DNA of 43,074 bases, from positions 1 through 43,074 of the forward strand of contig JAEWCY010000043.1 in assembly GCA_023390395.1 (NCBI GenBank). The letters are read 5' to 3'. Position 1 is the first letter of the stretch. Each line of letters starts with the position of its first letter. This DNA is from Pseudomonadota bacterium (GTDB lineage: Bacteria > Desulfobacterota > Desulfovibrionia > Desulfovibrionales > Desulfovibrionaceae). Position numbers and translations under genes: made by a program. Under the pieces are notes generated by a model. The model saw only the letters and a program-made list of their open reading frames with translations, was not told the DNA's origin and did not search any database. Below, piece by piece: positions 25,909 through 37,162 of this stretch.

Positions 25909-27357
25909 ATGGACTTCCTTTGGGGCCTGGACGGCCATACCCTCTTTCTCCTGTTGGCTTCCCTCGGAATCGCCCTCTCCTTCGAATTCGTCAACGGCTT
26001 TCACGACACGGCCAACGCCGTGGCCACGGTCATCTACACCAAGTCCCTGCGGGCCCGCACGGCCGTGATCCTGTCCGGCGCGTGCAATTTTCTCGGCGTG
26101 CACCTGGGCGGCATCGCCGTGGCCTATTCCATCGTGCACCTGCTGCCCGTGGACCTGCTGGTGTCGGTCAACACCAACCTGGGCCTGGCCATGGTCTTCT
26201 CGCTCCTGGTCTCGGCCATCCTGTGGAATTTCGGCACCTGGTACCTGGGACTGCCGGCCTCGAGCTCCCATACCCTCATCGGGGCCATCCTGGGGGTCGG
26301 GCTGGCCAACGCCGTGCGCGAGGGCCTGCCGGCGGGATCGGGCGTCAACTGGCACAAGGCCATGGAAGTGGGGCTGTCGCTGCTGATTTCTCCGGTCATG
26401 GGCTTCGTCCTGGCCGGAGGCCTGCTTCTGCTGCTGCGCCGCTGCCTGAAAAACGCCGCCCTGCATTCCCCGCCCGTGGGCGACGCGCCGCCCCCGGCCG
26501 GCATGCGCCTGGCGCTCATCGTCTCCGGGCTCGGCGTGAGCCTGGCCCACGGTTCCAACGACGGCCAGAAGGGCGTGGGGCTGATCATGCTCATCCTCAT
26601 CGGCATCCTGCCCGGGGCCTACGCCCTGGACGTGGACACGCCAAGCCGGGACGTGCTGGCCGTGCGGGAGGCGGCGGCCCGGTTCACGGACTATTTCGAC
26701 GCGCACCGCCTCGAGATCGAGAAAGCCTACGCTTCCGGCGCGTTGGCCGAGCGGCCGGCCGACGGCCTGGCGCCGCGCTGCGACGTGCGCGGAGCGGTGG
26801 CCGCGGCCGAGGCCATCCAGGTGCGCCTGGCCCAGGTCGACAGCATCGCCGACCTGCCGGCAAAGGACCGCTGGGACGTGCGCACGGACATCCTGTGCCT
26901 CGACGACGCCTCGCGCCTCATGCAGGGCCTGGCCGCCACCGCCGGGGAGCGGGAGACGATCGAGGGCTGGCGGACGGCCCTTCGCCGGCCCACGGAATAC
27001 GCCCCGGACTGGGTGCTTTTGGCCGTGTCCCTGGCCCTTGGCGTCGGCACCATGGTCGGCTGGAAGCGCATCGTGGTGACCATCGGCGAAAAGATCGGCA
27101 AGTCCAGGCTGTCCTATTCCCAGGGCGCTGCGGCGCAGGTGGTGGCCATGGCCACCATCGGCCTGGCCGACGGGTTGGGGCTGCCCGTGTCCACCACCCA
27201 CGTACTGTCCTCGGGCGTGGCCGGCGCCATGGCCGCGGGCAAAAGCGGCCTTCAGGCGAGCACCCTGCGCTCCATCGCCATGGCCTGGGTGTTCACCCTG
27301 CCGGCGGCCATGTTCCTGGGGGCGGGGCTTTTCTTCCTCTTCGCGCTCCTGGCCTGA
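25909..27357 (+). CDS. pit: Pit-family low-affinity inorganic phosphate transporter
   Basis: A 482-residue inner-membrane phosphate (metal-phosphate) symporter. Both family signatures are present: FVNGFHDTANAVATVIYT at about 27-44 and SLAHGSNDGQKG at 211-222. A hydrophilic central region (about 240-365) separates the two helical halves, and the C-terminal half has the repeat-related GLPVSTTHVLSSG. The frame is open upstream to 25558, but the ATG at 25909 follows GGAG and gives the expected start. Pit genes often have an adjacent DUF47/PhoU-like accessory gene; here the divergent PhoU-kinase fusion may fill that place. The gene is convergent with a sensor kinase. Confidence 0.94.
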   Translation: MDFLWGLDGHTLFLLLASLGIALSFEFVNGFHDTANAVATVIYTKSLRARTAVILSGACNFLGVHLGGIAVAYSIVHLLPVDLLVSVNTNLGLAMVFSLLVSAILWNFGTWYLGLPASSSHTLIGAILGVGLANAVREGLPAGSGVNWHKAMEVGLSLLISPVMGFVLAGGLLLLLRRCLKNAALHSPPVGDAPPPAGMRLALIVSGLGVSLAHGSNDGQKGVGLIMLILIGILPGAYALDVDTPSRDVLAVREAAARFTDYFDAHRLEIEKAYASGALAERPADGLAPRCDVRGAVAAAEAIQVRLAQVDSIADLPAKDRWDVRTDILCLDDASRLMQGLAATAGERETIEGWRTALRRPTEYAPDWVLLAVSLALGVGTMVGWKRIVVTIGEKIGKSRLSYSQGAAAQVVAMATIGLADGLGLPVSTTHVLSSGVAGAMAAGKSGLQASTLRSIAMAWVFTLPAAMFLGAGLFFLFALLA

Positions 27358-27412
27358 GGACGTTGCGGCCCGGTCGAGGGCCGGCAGCGGCGCGTCGGGC
27401 AGTCCCGCGGCG

Positions 27413-30802
<3,390 letters not shown>

Positions 30803-30911
30803 GATCGTCTCCGCGTGTCCCGCAATAACACTCATTGAGGAAGAATTTTCTTTAGAATAACATTTTTGTGCAGATGATGGCAAGCGGCATGCATGGCGGA
30901 CCGGAGCAACG

Positions 30912-31925
30912 TCAGGCGGCCGGCAAATAGGATCGTCCGAGTAGGAAACCCCGGTTCTCCAGGAAGGCGGACCAAGAGTCCACGGCCCCTCGGCTGGCCA
31001 CGTAGGGCAGCACGAAGCAGTCTTCGGGATCGGGGAGCGCCTCCGGCGCCAGCACCGGACGCCCGTCGAGGACCGTGCCCACCTTGCGGGGGTCGATGTC
31101 GAGCCAGGCGGCGATGGCGATGCCGTGGGCCAGGAGGTGTTCGGCCCGACGCCTGGTGATCCGGCCGGCCCCGGCCACCAGGACCCGGGGATGGTGGGGG
31201 TTGAGCCGGGCCAGCGCCCGGGCCAGGTAGCCGGCCTTGACGCGGAAGAAGGCTTCAGGGGCGTAGCGGGGATCGGTGCGCGAGAGCCTCTCCGGCGGGT
31301 CGTTCCACACCACCAGCTCCTCGGGCAGCTTGGCCATGGCCACGCCGGCGTCGAGCCAGCGCAGCCACAGTTCGTAGTCCTCGGGGAAGGCCCCCTGGCG
31401 GTAGCCGCCGTGGCGCGAGACGAGCTCGGCCCGAAACATCACCGTGGGGTGCGGCAGGGGCGATTCCCGAAACGCGCCCAGCCGGATGGACTCGGGATCG
31501 CGCAGGCCGTTGGCCCATTCGATATGGGCGAGGTAGCCCCGGGCCCGCTCGGGATCGCCGCCGAAGGCGGCCAGGCAGGAGACCAGGCCGATCTCGGGGT
31601 GGGCGTCGAGATAGGCGGCTTGCCGGGCCAGCCGGCCCGGGCGGCAGAGGTCGTCGGCGTCCATGCGGGCGATGTAGCGTCCCCGGGCGGCGGTCAGGCC
31701 GGCGCAAAGGGCGGCGGCGATGCCGGCGTGGGGGAGGCGCAACGGGCGCAGCCGGGCGTCCCGGGCGGCGAAGGAAGCGAGCACGCCCCAGGTCGCGCCG
31801 TCGTCGTCGGAGCCGTCGTCCACGGCCACGATCTCGAAGTCGGCTCCGGTTTGGGCGAGAAGGCTCTCAAGGGCGGCGGGGAGCGTGGCGGAGGCGTTCC
31901 TGGCCGGCATGACCACGGAAATCAT
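30912..31925 (-). CDS. Family 2 glycosyltransferase with C-terminal nucleotide-binding-like domain
   Basis: A 337-residue protein. Residues 1 to about 235 form a GT-A glycosyltransferase: MISVVMPARNASATLPAALE, the nucleotide-binding VDDGSDD (35-41), the metal-binding DADD at 89-92 and a catalytic-region EDYELWLR at 182-189. Residues about 246-325 form a separate segment, RVLVAGAGRITRRRAEHLL followed by IAAWLDIDPRKVG, which looks like a Rossmann-type domain as in NeuD N-termini. An AGGA site precedes the ATG. It is a probable envelope or lipopolysaccharide sugar transferase, in keeping with the rfbB/rfbD genes nearby, but donor and acceptor are unknown. Confidence 0.87.
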   Translation of the reverse strand: MISVVMPARNASATLPAALESLLAQTGADFEIVAVDDGSDDDGATWGVLASFAARDARLRPLRLPHAGIAAALCAGLTAARGRYIARMDADDLCRPGRLARQAAYLDAHPEIGLVSCLAAFGGDPERARGYLAHIEWANGLRDPESIRLGAFRESPLPHPTVMFRAELVSRHGGYRQGAFPEDYELWLRWLDAGVAMAKLPEELVVWNDPPERLSRTDPRYAPEAFFRVKAGYLARALARLNPHHPRVLVAGAGRITRRRAEHLLAHGIAIAAWLDIDPRKVGTVLDGRPVLAPEALPDPEDCFVLPYVASRGAVDSWSAFLENRGFLLGRSYLPAA

Positions 31926-31994
31926 TCGCCCATCCTACCGCCGGACACGCCTCGCGGCAAGGACTGGGCCGCATGCTCCCGCCCCGCTTCGGCA

Positions 31995-32023
31995 TTGCCT
32001 TGAGGGGGCGGCTCTGGTAGCTT
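31995..32023 (+). promoter_or_regulatory. Candidate extended -10 promoter for the receiver-histidine kinase gene
   Basis: TTGCCT (31995-32000) and TAGCTT (32018-32023) are 17 bases apart, and a TG dinucleotide one base before the -10 makes an extended -10 element (TGGTAGCTT). A start near 32030 would give a short leader of about 19 bases. Confidence 0.4.
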
Positions 32024-32048
32024 CCCGAAATTCCAACGGGGAGACGCA

Positions 32049-33542
32049 GTGCCGCCCATGTCTGACCCGCGCATCATTCTCGCCTCGGACAACGCCACCC
32101 TGGCCGCCGCGCTGGTCCGCCACTGCGGCGGGCCGCCCGTGCCCGGAGCCGTTCGTTCCGGAGACCCCGACGCCGTGATCGAGCTGCTTTCCCGGACCGC
32201 CCGGCCCGGGGGGGCGCTTTGCGTGGTGGACATGGACCTTCCCGAGGCCACGGTGACGCGGCTGGCCGAGGCGGCGGCCGCCGCCAGGGTGCCCTGGCTG
32301 GCGGCGGGCAGCGTGTATACGCCGGCGCTTCGCGAGCGGGCCGAGGCCCTGGACGCCATCGACTTCGTGGTGGCCGACGCCCAGGAGCCCGAGCGCGTGG
32401 CCCAGTACGCCTGTCGGCTGCTGAAAAACCGCCACAGCCGCATCCTGGTCGTGGAGGATTCCGCCTTCATGCGGATGCACCTGCGCGTGCTGCTGCGGCG
32501 CTACCAGTTCCGGGTGCACACCGCCGCCGGGGCGCAAATGGCCCTGCGCATCCTCGAACAGCGTCCGGACATCGCCGCCGTCATCGTGGACTACGACATG
32601 CCGGGCCAAAACGGCGTGGAGCTGACCCGGGCCATACGGCGGAGCTTTCGCAGCCGCGAGGTCTGCCTCATCGGCATCTCGGGCAAGGCCCCACGTTCCA
32701 TCTCTGCGGAATTTCTCAAAAACGGCGGCGATGACTACCTGCACAAGCCCTTCGAGCGCGAGGAACTCTACTGCCGGGTGCTGCACGGCGTGGAAGCCGT
32801 GGAGCGCATGCTCGAGATCAAGCGCCTGGAGCGGCTGCGCCGCATGTTCCTGTCCATGCTGGCCCACGACCTCAAAAGTCCTGCCGGCGGCATCGTGGGC
32901 GCGGCCAACCTCATTCTCGACGGCATCTGCGGCCACGTGGGCGGCGAGGTGCGGGAGATGGCGGCGGTCATCAGCCAGGCCGGCCGCCGGCTGTGCTCCC
33001 TGGCCTCCAACATGCAGGACCTCACCCGACTGGAGACCGGCCGGCTGGAGCCGGTGCTGGCCATCTCCCGCCTGGACGGGCTGGTGATGGAGCGGGTGCG
33101 TCTGGCCGAGGCCACGGCCTCGGGCAAGGGCATCCGCATCGAGGCCGACGTGGAGCAGACGCCGCCCATGTCCTTCGACCCCGACCTCTTGGCCCGGCTG
33201 CTCGACAACCTGCTCTCCAACGCGGTCAAGTTCTCGCCGCCGCGGTCCCTGGTCAAGGTGGAGCTGCGCCTCATGGGCGCGGAGACCGTGGTGCGGGTGC
33301 GCGATCAGGGGCCGGGCATCCTGCCGGAAGAGCGCATGCGCCTTTTCAAGCCCTTCGAGCGGCTGTCGGCCCGGCCCACGGCCGGGGAAAAGAGCCTGGG
33401 CCTGGGCCTGGCCATCGCCGAGGGCATCGCCCTGGCCCATGGCGGGCGCATCTGGGTGGAAAGCGAGCCCGGGCAGGGCGCCGCCTTCTGCTTCGCCCTG
33501 CCCCTGCAGCCCGATCAGTCGCTGCTTTGCGCCTGCGAATAG
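32049..33542 (+). CDS. Histidine kinase with two N-terminal receiver-like domains
   Basis: A cytosolic protein of 497 residues. The first domain (about 7-110) looks like a degenerate receiver (CVVDMDLP with Asp61, but a weak acidic pocket). A second, canonical receiver (about 131-245) starts RILVVEDSAFMRM and has the phospho-acceptor Asp181 in VDYDMPGQNG and a KP pair near its end. A HisKA domain with His273 in LAHDLKSPAGG and a HATPase domain (DQGPGI, GLGLAIAEG) follow. The GTG at 32049 has GGGGAG at ideal spacing; an ATG at 32058 is an alternative. Its 3-prime end overlaps convergent rfbD by 28 bases. It probably acts inside a phosphorelay. Confidence 0.9.
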   Translation: MPPMSDPRIILASDNATLAAALVRHCGGPPVPGAVRSGDPDAVIELLSRTARPGGALCVVDMDLPEATVTRLAEAAAAARVPWLAAGSVYTPALRERAEALDAIDFVVADAQEPERVAQYACRLLKNRHSRILVVEDSAFMRMHLRVLLRRYQFRVHTAAGAQMALRILEQRPDIAAVIVDYDMPGQNGVELTRAIRRSFRSREVCLIGISGKAPRSISAEFLKNGGDDYLHKPFEREELYCRVLHGVEAVERMLEIKRLERLRRMFLSMLAHDLKSPAGGIVGAANLILDGICGHVGGEVREMAAVISQAGRRLCSLASNMQDLTRLETGRLEPVLAISRLDGLVMERVRLAEATASGKGIRIEADVEQTPPMSFDPDLLARLLDNLLSNAVKFSPPRSLVKVELRLMGAETVVRVRDQGPGILPEERMRLFKPFERLSARPTAGEKSLGLGLAIAEGIALAHGGRIWVESEPGQGAAFCFALPLQPDQSLLCACE

Positions 33543-34399
33543 ACGTATTCCCGCACGCTTTGCACCCAGGGCCGGGGGACCCGGCCGATGGCCTCGGCCA
33601 GCTTGGCGTTGGACAGCACCGAGTAGCGCGGCCGCCAGGCCTTTTGCGGGTAGTCCGAGGAGGGGATGGGCAGCACGCGGCAGGGCAGCCCGGCCGCGGT
33701 CACGGCCTCGGCGGCCAGCTCGCACCAGCTGGCCTGGCCCGAACCCACTGCATGGTAGATGCCGGGCCGGCCCACGGCGGCCAGGTCGGCCGACCAGCCG
33801 GCCAGGTCCAGGGTGGAGGTGGGCGAGCCCACCTGGTCGGCCACCACCTTGAGCTGCTCGCGGCTCCTGGCCAGATTCAGGATCGTGTCCACGAAATTCT
33901 TCTTTCCCGGTCCGAACAGCCAGGCCGTGCGCAGGATCTGGCAGCGCAGGATCCCGGTCTCCAGGATGGCCTTCTCTCCGGCCAGCTTGCTCGCCCCGTA
34001 GACCGAGCGCGGATCGGTCGGGTCCTCTTCCGTGTAGGGCCTGTCCGCGTCGCCGCCGAAGACGAAGTCCGTGCTGTAGTGCACGAACGTCGCCCCGGCC
34101 GCGTCGCAGGCCCGGGCCAGCAGGGCCGGCAGGTCGCGGTTGAGCCGGTAGGCCGCGTCCGCCTCCTCCTCGGCCGCGTCCACGGCGGTGTAGGCCACGG
34201 TGTTGAAGAGGTGCGTGGCCTCGAAGGCCTCGAGGGCCCGGGCCACGGCCCCGGCGTCGAAGGGGTCGAGTTCGCTGCGGGTGGTGGGCGAGACCGCGAA
34301 GCCGGCCGCTTCCAGGGCGGCGGTCAGGGGTCGGCCGAGCAGCCCCGTCTTGCCGCCGAGCACGATGGCGCGGCCTTTGGCCGCCGCTGGCGCGCTCAC
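33515..34399 (-). CDS. rfbD: dTDP-4-dehydrorhamnose reductase
   Basis: Last enzyme of dTDP-L-rhamnose synthesis, reducing dTDP-4-keto-rhamnose with NAD(P)H. The 294-residue SDR protein has the N-terminal Rossmann motif VLGGKTGLLGRPL, the FNTVAYTAVDAAE segment, the STDFVFGGD stretch and the catalytic YGASK. I chose the GTG at 34399, which overlaps the rfbB stop as GTGA and gives a normal length; the frame is open much further upstream. It is translationally coupled to rfbB. Its 3-prime end overlaps the convergent kinase gene. rfbA and rfbC are not in the window. Confidence 0.92.
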   Translation of the reverse strand: MSAPAAAKGRAIVLGGKTGLLGRPLTAALEAAGFAVSPTTRSELDPFDAGAVARALEAFEATHLFNTVAYTAVDAAEEEADAAYRLNRDLPALLARACDAAGATFVHYSTDFVFGGDADRPYTEEDPTDPRSVYGASKLAGEKAILETGILRCQILRTAWLFGPGKKNFVDTILNLARSREQLKVVADQVGSPTSTLDLAGWSADLAAVGRPGIYHAVGSGQASWCELAAEAVTAAGLPCRVLPIPSSDYPQKAWRPRYSVLSNAKLAEAIGRVPRPWVQSVREYVYSQAQSSD

Positions 34400-35415
34400 G
34401 CCCGGGCTCCGTACCACTTGTCCATGAACCGCCGGTAGGCTCCGGATTTGACGCTGTCGAGCCATTCCCCGTTTTCCCGGTACCAGCGCATGGTCTCGGC
34501 GATGCCCCGGGCGAAGTCGTACTCGGGCGCGAAGCCGAGCTCCCGGGCGGCCTTGGTGAAGTCCATGGCGTAGCGGCGGTCGTGGCCGGGCCGGTCGGTC
34601 ACGAAGCGGACGAGGCTTTCGGGCTTGCCCAGGGCGGCCAGGATCGTGCGCACCACCTCGATATTGGGCTTTTCCGCGTCGCCGCCGAAGTTGTAGACCT
34701 CGCCGGCGCGCCCTTTGCAGAGCGCCAGCTCCACGCCCCGGCAGTGGTCCGTGACGAAGATCCAGTCGCGCACGTTCCGGCCGTCGCCGTAGACGGGCAG
34801 GGGCTCGTCGGCCACGGCCCGGGAGAACATGAGCGGAATGAGCTTTTCCGGGAACTGGTAGGGGCCGTAGTTGTTGGAGCAGCGGGTGATCACCGTGTCG
34901 TAGCCGTAGGTCTCGTGGGCGGCGCGCACGAGCATGTCCGCCCCGGCCTTGCTGGCGGAGTAGGGGCTGTTGGGGGCCAGGGGCGTGTCCTCGCTGAATT
35001 TCCCGTCGGGTCCCAGGGTGCCGTAGACCTCGTCGGTGGACACGTGGACGAAGCGGCGCACGCGGCAGGCCCGGGCCGCGTCGAGCAGGACCTGGGTGCC
35101 GACCACGTTGGTCTGCACGAAGGGCGAGGCGTCGCTGATGGAACGGTCCACATGGGTCTCGGCCGCGAAGTTGACCACGGCCTCGATGTCGTGGGCGGAA
35201 AACAGGTGGCAGGCGAGCTCGGCGTTGCCGATGTCGCCCCGCGCGAAGACGTAGCGGCCGGCGTAGTCGGCCTCGACGTCGGCCAGGCTCTGGCGGTTGC
35301 CGGCGTAGGTGAGGGCGTCGAGGTTGACGATGGTCAGGCCGTCGTGGCGGGCCAGCATGTCGCGGATGAAGTTGGAGCCGATGAAGCCGCATCCGCCGGT
35401 CACGAGCAGTCGCAT
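34396..35415 (-). CDS. rfbB: dTDP-glucose 4,6-dehydratase
   Basis: NAD-dependent SDR enzyme of 339 residues that converts dTDP-glucose to dTDP-4-keto-6-deoxyglucose, the entry to rhamnose and other deoxysugars of the cell envelope. Visible motifs are LLVTGGCGFIGSNFIR at the N-terminus, LDALTYAGN, FAAETHVDRSI, HVSTDEVYG, the catalytic YSASK, and RCSNNYGPYQFPEKLIPL. All are typical of RfbB/RmlB. The ATG at 35415 gives the family start. The stop overlaps the rfbD start by four bases, so the pair is one operon. Confidence 0.96.
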   Translation of the reverse strand: MRLLVTGGCGFIGSNFIRDMLARHDGLTIVNLDALTYAGNRQSLADVEADYAGRYVFARGDIGNAELACHLFSAHDIEAVVNFAAETHVDRSISDASPFVQTNVVGTQVLLDAARACRVRRFVHVSTDEVYGTLGPDGKFSEDTPLAPNSPYSASKAGADMLVRAAHETYGYDTVITRCSNNYGPYQFPEKLIPLMFSRAVADEPLPVYGDGRNVRDWIFVTDHCRGVELALCKGRAGEVYNFGGDAEKPNIEVVRTILAALGKPESLVRFVTDRPGHDRRYAMDFTKAARELGFAPEYDFARGIAETMRWYRENGEWLDSVKSGAYRRFMDKWYGARA

Positions 35416-35499
35416 CAGTGGTTTATCCTTTTATTCTGGTTGGTTGCTTTTGTCGTTGGTGCCGACGGCATCTTTTTACCCGTTTGCCTCAAAAAAGTC

Positions 35500-35528
35500 T
35501 TGCCAAATCGAGGCGGCCCACATACATT
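35500..35528 (+). promoter_or_regulatory. tRNA-Val promoter
   Basis: TTGCCA (35500-35505) and TACATT (35523-35528) match five of six and four of six consensus bases with a 17-base spacer. The predicted start falls at or one base before the first tRNA nucleotide. Confidence 0.75.
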
Positions 35529-35535
35529 CTTCGAC

Positions 35536-35611
<76 letters not shown>

Positions 35612-35619
35612 CCGAACCC

Positions 35620-35656
35620 AAAAAAAACGCTCCGCTCGGCGGGGCGTTTTTATTTT
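35620..35656. terminator. Bidirectional intrinsic terminator downstream of tRNA-Val
   Basis: AACGCTCCGC and GCGGGGCGTT form a stem with one G-T pair around a TCG loop, flanked by an A-run on the left and TTTTTATTTT on the right. It stops the tRNA transcript and, on the minus strand, the small secreted-protein gene that ends at 35671. Confidence 0.88.
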
Positions 35657-35670
35657 GGGCCGCCCGGGGC

Positions 35671-35997
35671 TCATTGGACGCCGCGGACGCGCATCTCCTG
35701 GATCTGCTTGTACTCGTCCGCGATCCTGGCCTTGAGGTTGTCGATCTCGCGCACGTAGTGCTGCTTGAGGATGCGGATCTCCTCGCGCCGGCGGGCCGAG
35801 GCCGGATCGTTGGCCACGGTGCCCCGCATCTCGTTGTCGTAGGCCCCGAGGATGCGTTCGTCCTCCGCGATGGTCTTGCGCGAGGTCTCGATGGAGCGGG
35901 TCAGGTCGCCCGGCCCGGGCGGCAGGGCCAGGGCGGGCGCGGCCGCGAAGGCCAGGAAGGACCAGACGAGCAGGGCAAGGCAGGCACGTTCGGGCAT
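35671..35997 (-). CDS. Small secreted coiled-coil protein
   Basis: A 108-residue protein of no family I recognise. The first 24 residues look like a Sec signal peptide (MPERACLALLVWSFLAFAAA then PALA), followed by a charged helical region (about 32-100, SIETSRKTIAEDERILGAYDN onward) with heptad-like spacing that suggests a coiled coil. It would be periplasmic. AGGGGGAA precedes the ATG. It stands alone between the tRNA terminator and the thioesterase gene on the opposite strand. Function unknown. Confidence 0.75.
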   Translation of the reverse strand: MPERACLALLVWSFLAFAAAPALALPPGPGDLTRSIETSRKTIAEDERILGAYDNEMRGTVANDPASARRREEIRILKQHYVREIDNLKARIADEYKQIQEMRVRGVQ

Positions 35998-36116
35998 GGC
36001 GTTCCCCCTGGAAGCCGATGGCGGTTTCCCCCCATACCGACAATCCCCCGGCTTGACAAATCCGCTTCCCGGGCGTTTCCATCCCCGTTTCGCAACTTCT
36101 CGCCAAAGGAATCGCC

Positions 36117-36518
36117 ATGGACATGCAGTGGTTTCTCGATCGCGACCCCTTCGCCAGGATGCTCGGCATCCGCCTGATCGAAGCCGGGCCGGGCTACGCC
36201 AAGACGGCCATGGACATCGCGGACAACCTGAAAAACGGAGCCGGCATCGCCCACGGCGGGGCCGTCTTCACCCTGGCCGACCTGGCCTTCGCCATCGCCT
36301 CCAACAGCCACGGCAAGCTGAGTCTGGCCGTGGCCGCCGCCATTTCCTACGTCAAGGCCGGCACAGGGACGCTTTACGCCGAGGCCAGGGAGGTCTCCCT
36401 CGGCCCGCGCATGGGCACCTACGCCATCGCCATCACCAACGACGCCGGCGAGGCCGTGGCCGCCTTCCAGGGCACGGTCTACCGCAAGGACACGCCCTAC
36501 ACCAAGGAGACGGCGTGA
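36117..36518 (+). CDS. PaaI-family hotdog thioesterase
   Basis: A 133-residue single hotdog-fold protein, expected to hydrolyse acyl-CoA or aryl-CoA thioesters in the cytosol. The helix motif NGAGIAHGGAVFTLADLAFA (about 40-59) has the HGG and downstream Asp typical of PaaI. The ATG follows AAGGAA with good spacing. Its stop overlaps the start of trmL as GTGA, so both are translated from one message, although no functional link is obvious. The acyl substrate cannot be told from sequence. Confidence 0.9.
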   Translation: MDMQWFLDRDPFARMLGIRLIEAGPGYAKTAMDIADNLKNGAGIAHGGAVFTLADLAFAIASNSHGKLSLAVAAAISYVKAGTGTLYAEAREVSLGPRMGTYAIAITNDAGEAVAAFQGTVYRKDTPYTKETA

Positions 36519-36985
36519 TCGAAGTCGTGCTCTACGAGCCCGAGATTCCGCAAAACACGGGCAGCGTGGCGAGACTTTGCGCCGCGACCAAGACCCCGCT
36601 GCATCTCGTCAAACCCCTGGGGTTCTCCCTGGAGGACCGCTACCTCAAGCGCGCCGGCCTCGACTACTGGCCCTACGTGAACCTGACGGTCTGGGAGGAC
36701 TTCGCGGCCTTCCGGGCGGCCCGGCCGGGATCGCGCCTGGTGGCTGCCACCGCCGGCAACCGGGGCCACGACAGCGCTCCCTACCACCTGCTCGACTACG
36801 GCCCGAGCGACGCCCTGGTCTTCGGCACGGAGAGCCGGGGACTGCCCGAAGCCCTGCTTGAGGCGGCCGACGTCCGCGTGCGCATCCCCATCTGGGGCCA
36901 GGTACGCAGCCTCAACCTGGCCAACGCCGCCTCGGTCGTGCTCTACGAGGCCCTGCGCCACGTGGGCGAACTGGACGGAAAATAG
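36515..36985 (+). CDS. trmL: tRNA (cytidine/uridine-34 2-prime-O)-methyltransferase
   Basis: SPOUT-fold enzyme that methylates the ribose of the wobble base in tRNA-Leu species. The 156-residue product closely follows E. coli TrmL: IEVVLYEPEIPQNTGSVARL at the N-terminus, RAGLDYWPYVNLT, then the knotted SAM-binding region with LVFGTESRGLPEALLE and RSLNLANAASVVLYEALR. It starts with GTG at 36515, five bases after AAGGAG, inside the thioesterase stop. A hairpin terminator lies immediately after the stop. Confidence 0.93.
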   Translation: MIEVVLYEPEIPQNTGSVARLCAATKTPLHLVKPLGFSLEDRYLKRAGLDYWPYVNLTVWEDFAAFRAARPGSRLVAATAGNRGHDSAPYHLLDYGPSDALVFGTESRGLPEALLEAADVRVRIPIWGQVRSLNLANAASVVLYEALRHVGELDGK

Positions 36986-36986
36986 A

Positions 36987-37010
36987 ACGGGCGGGGTCTC
37001 CCCCGCCCGT
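36987..37010. terminator. Hairpin terminator between trmL and the ABC-transporter operon
   Basis: ACGGGCGGGG (36987-36996) pairs perfectly with CCCCGCCCGT (37001-37010) around a TCTC loop, two bases after the trmL stop. On the plus strand no T-run follows; on the minus strand TTCTATTTT follows, so it best serves the ABC operon reading leftwards. Confidence 0.65.
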
Positions 37011-37093
37011 CGCGCCGTTGCCTGGATCGCCGGAAACCCGGCGGCTGGCGCGTGTTTCTCACAAAATAACAATGTGCTGGAATCGTTGCGGGA

Positions 37094-37128
37094 GTCCAGA
37101 GGGCGCCAGCCCTTTGGCCGCCGGAGGC
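37094..37128. repeat. Intergenic hairpin repeat, copy 2
   Basis: CCAGAGGGC (37096-37104) and GCCCTTTGG (37109-37117) form an imperfect stem, followed by CCGCCGGAGGC at 37118-37128. The hairpin and edge match copy 1 at 12.5 kb. It lies between trmL and the convergent ABC ATPase gene; the rest of the 177-base gap shows no gene. Confidence 0.7.
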
Positions 37129-37162
37129 TTTCCCCCGGCCATTTTCGCGCATCCCTCTCCCT

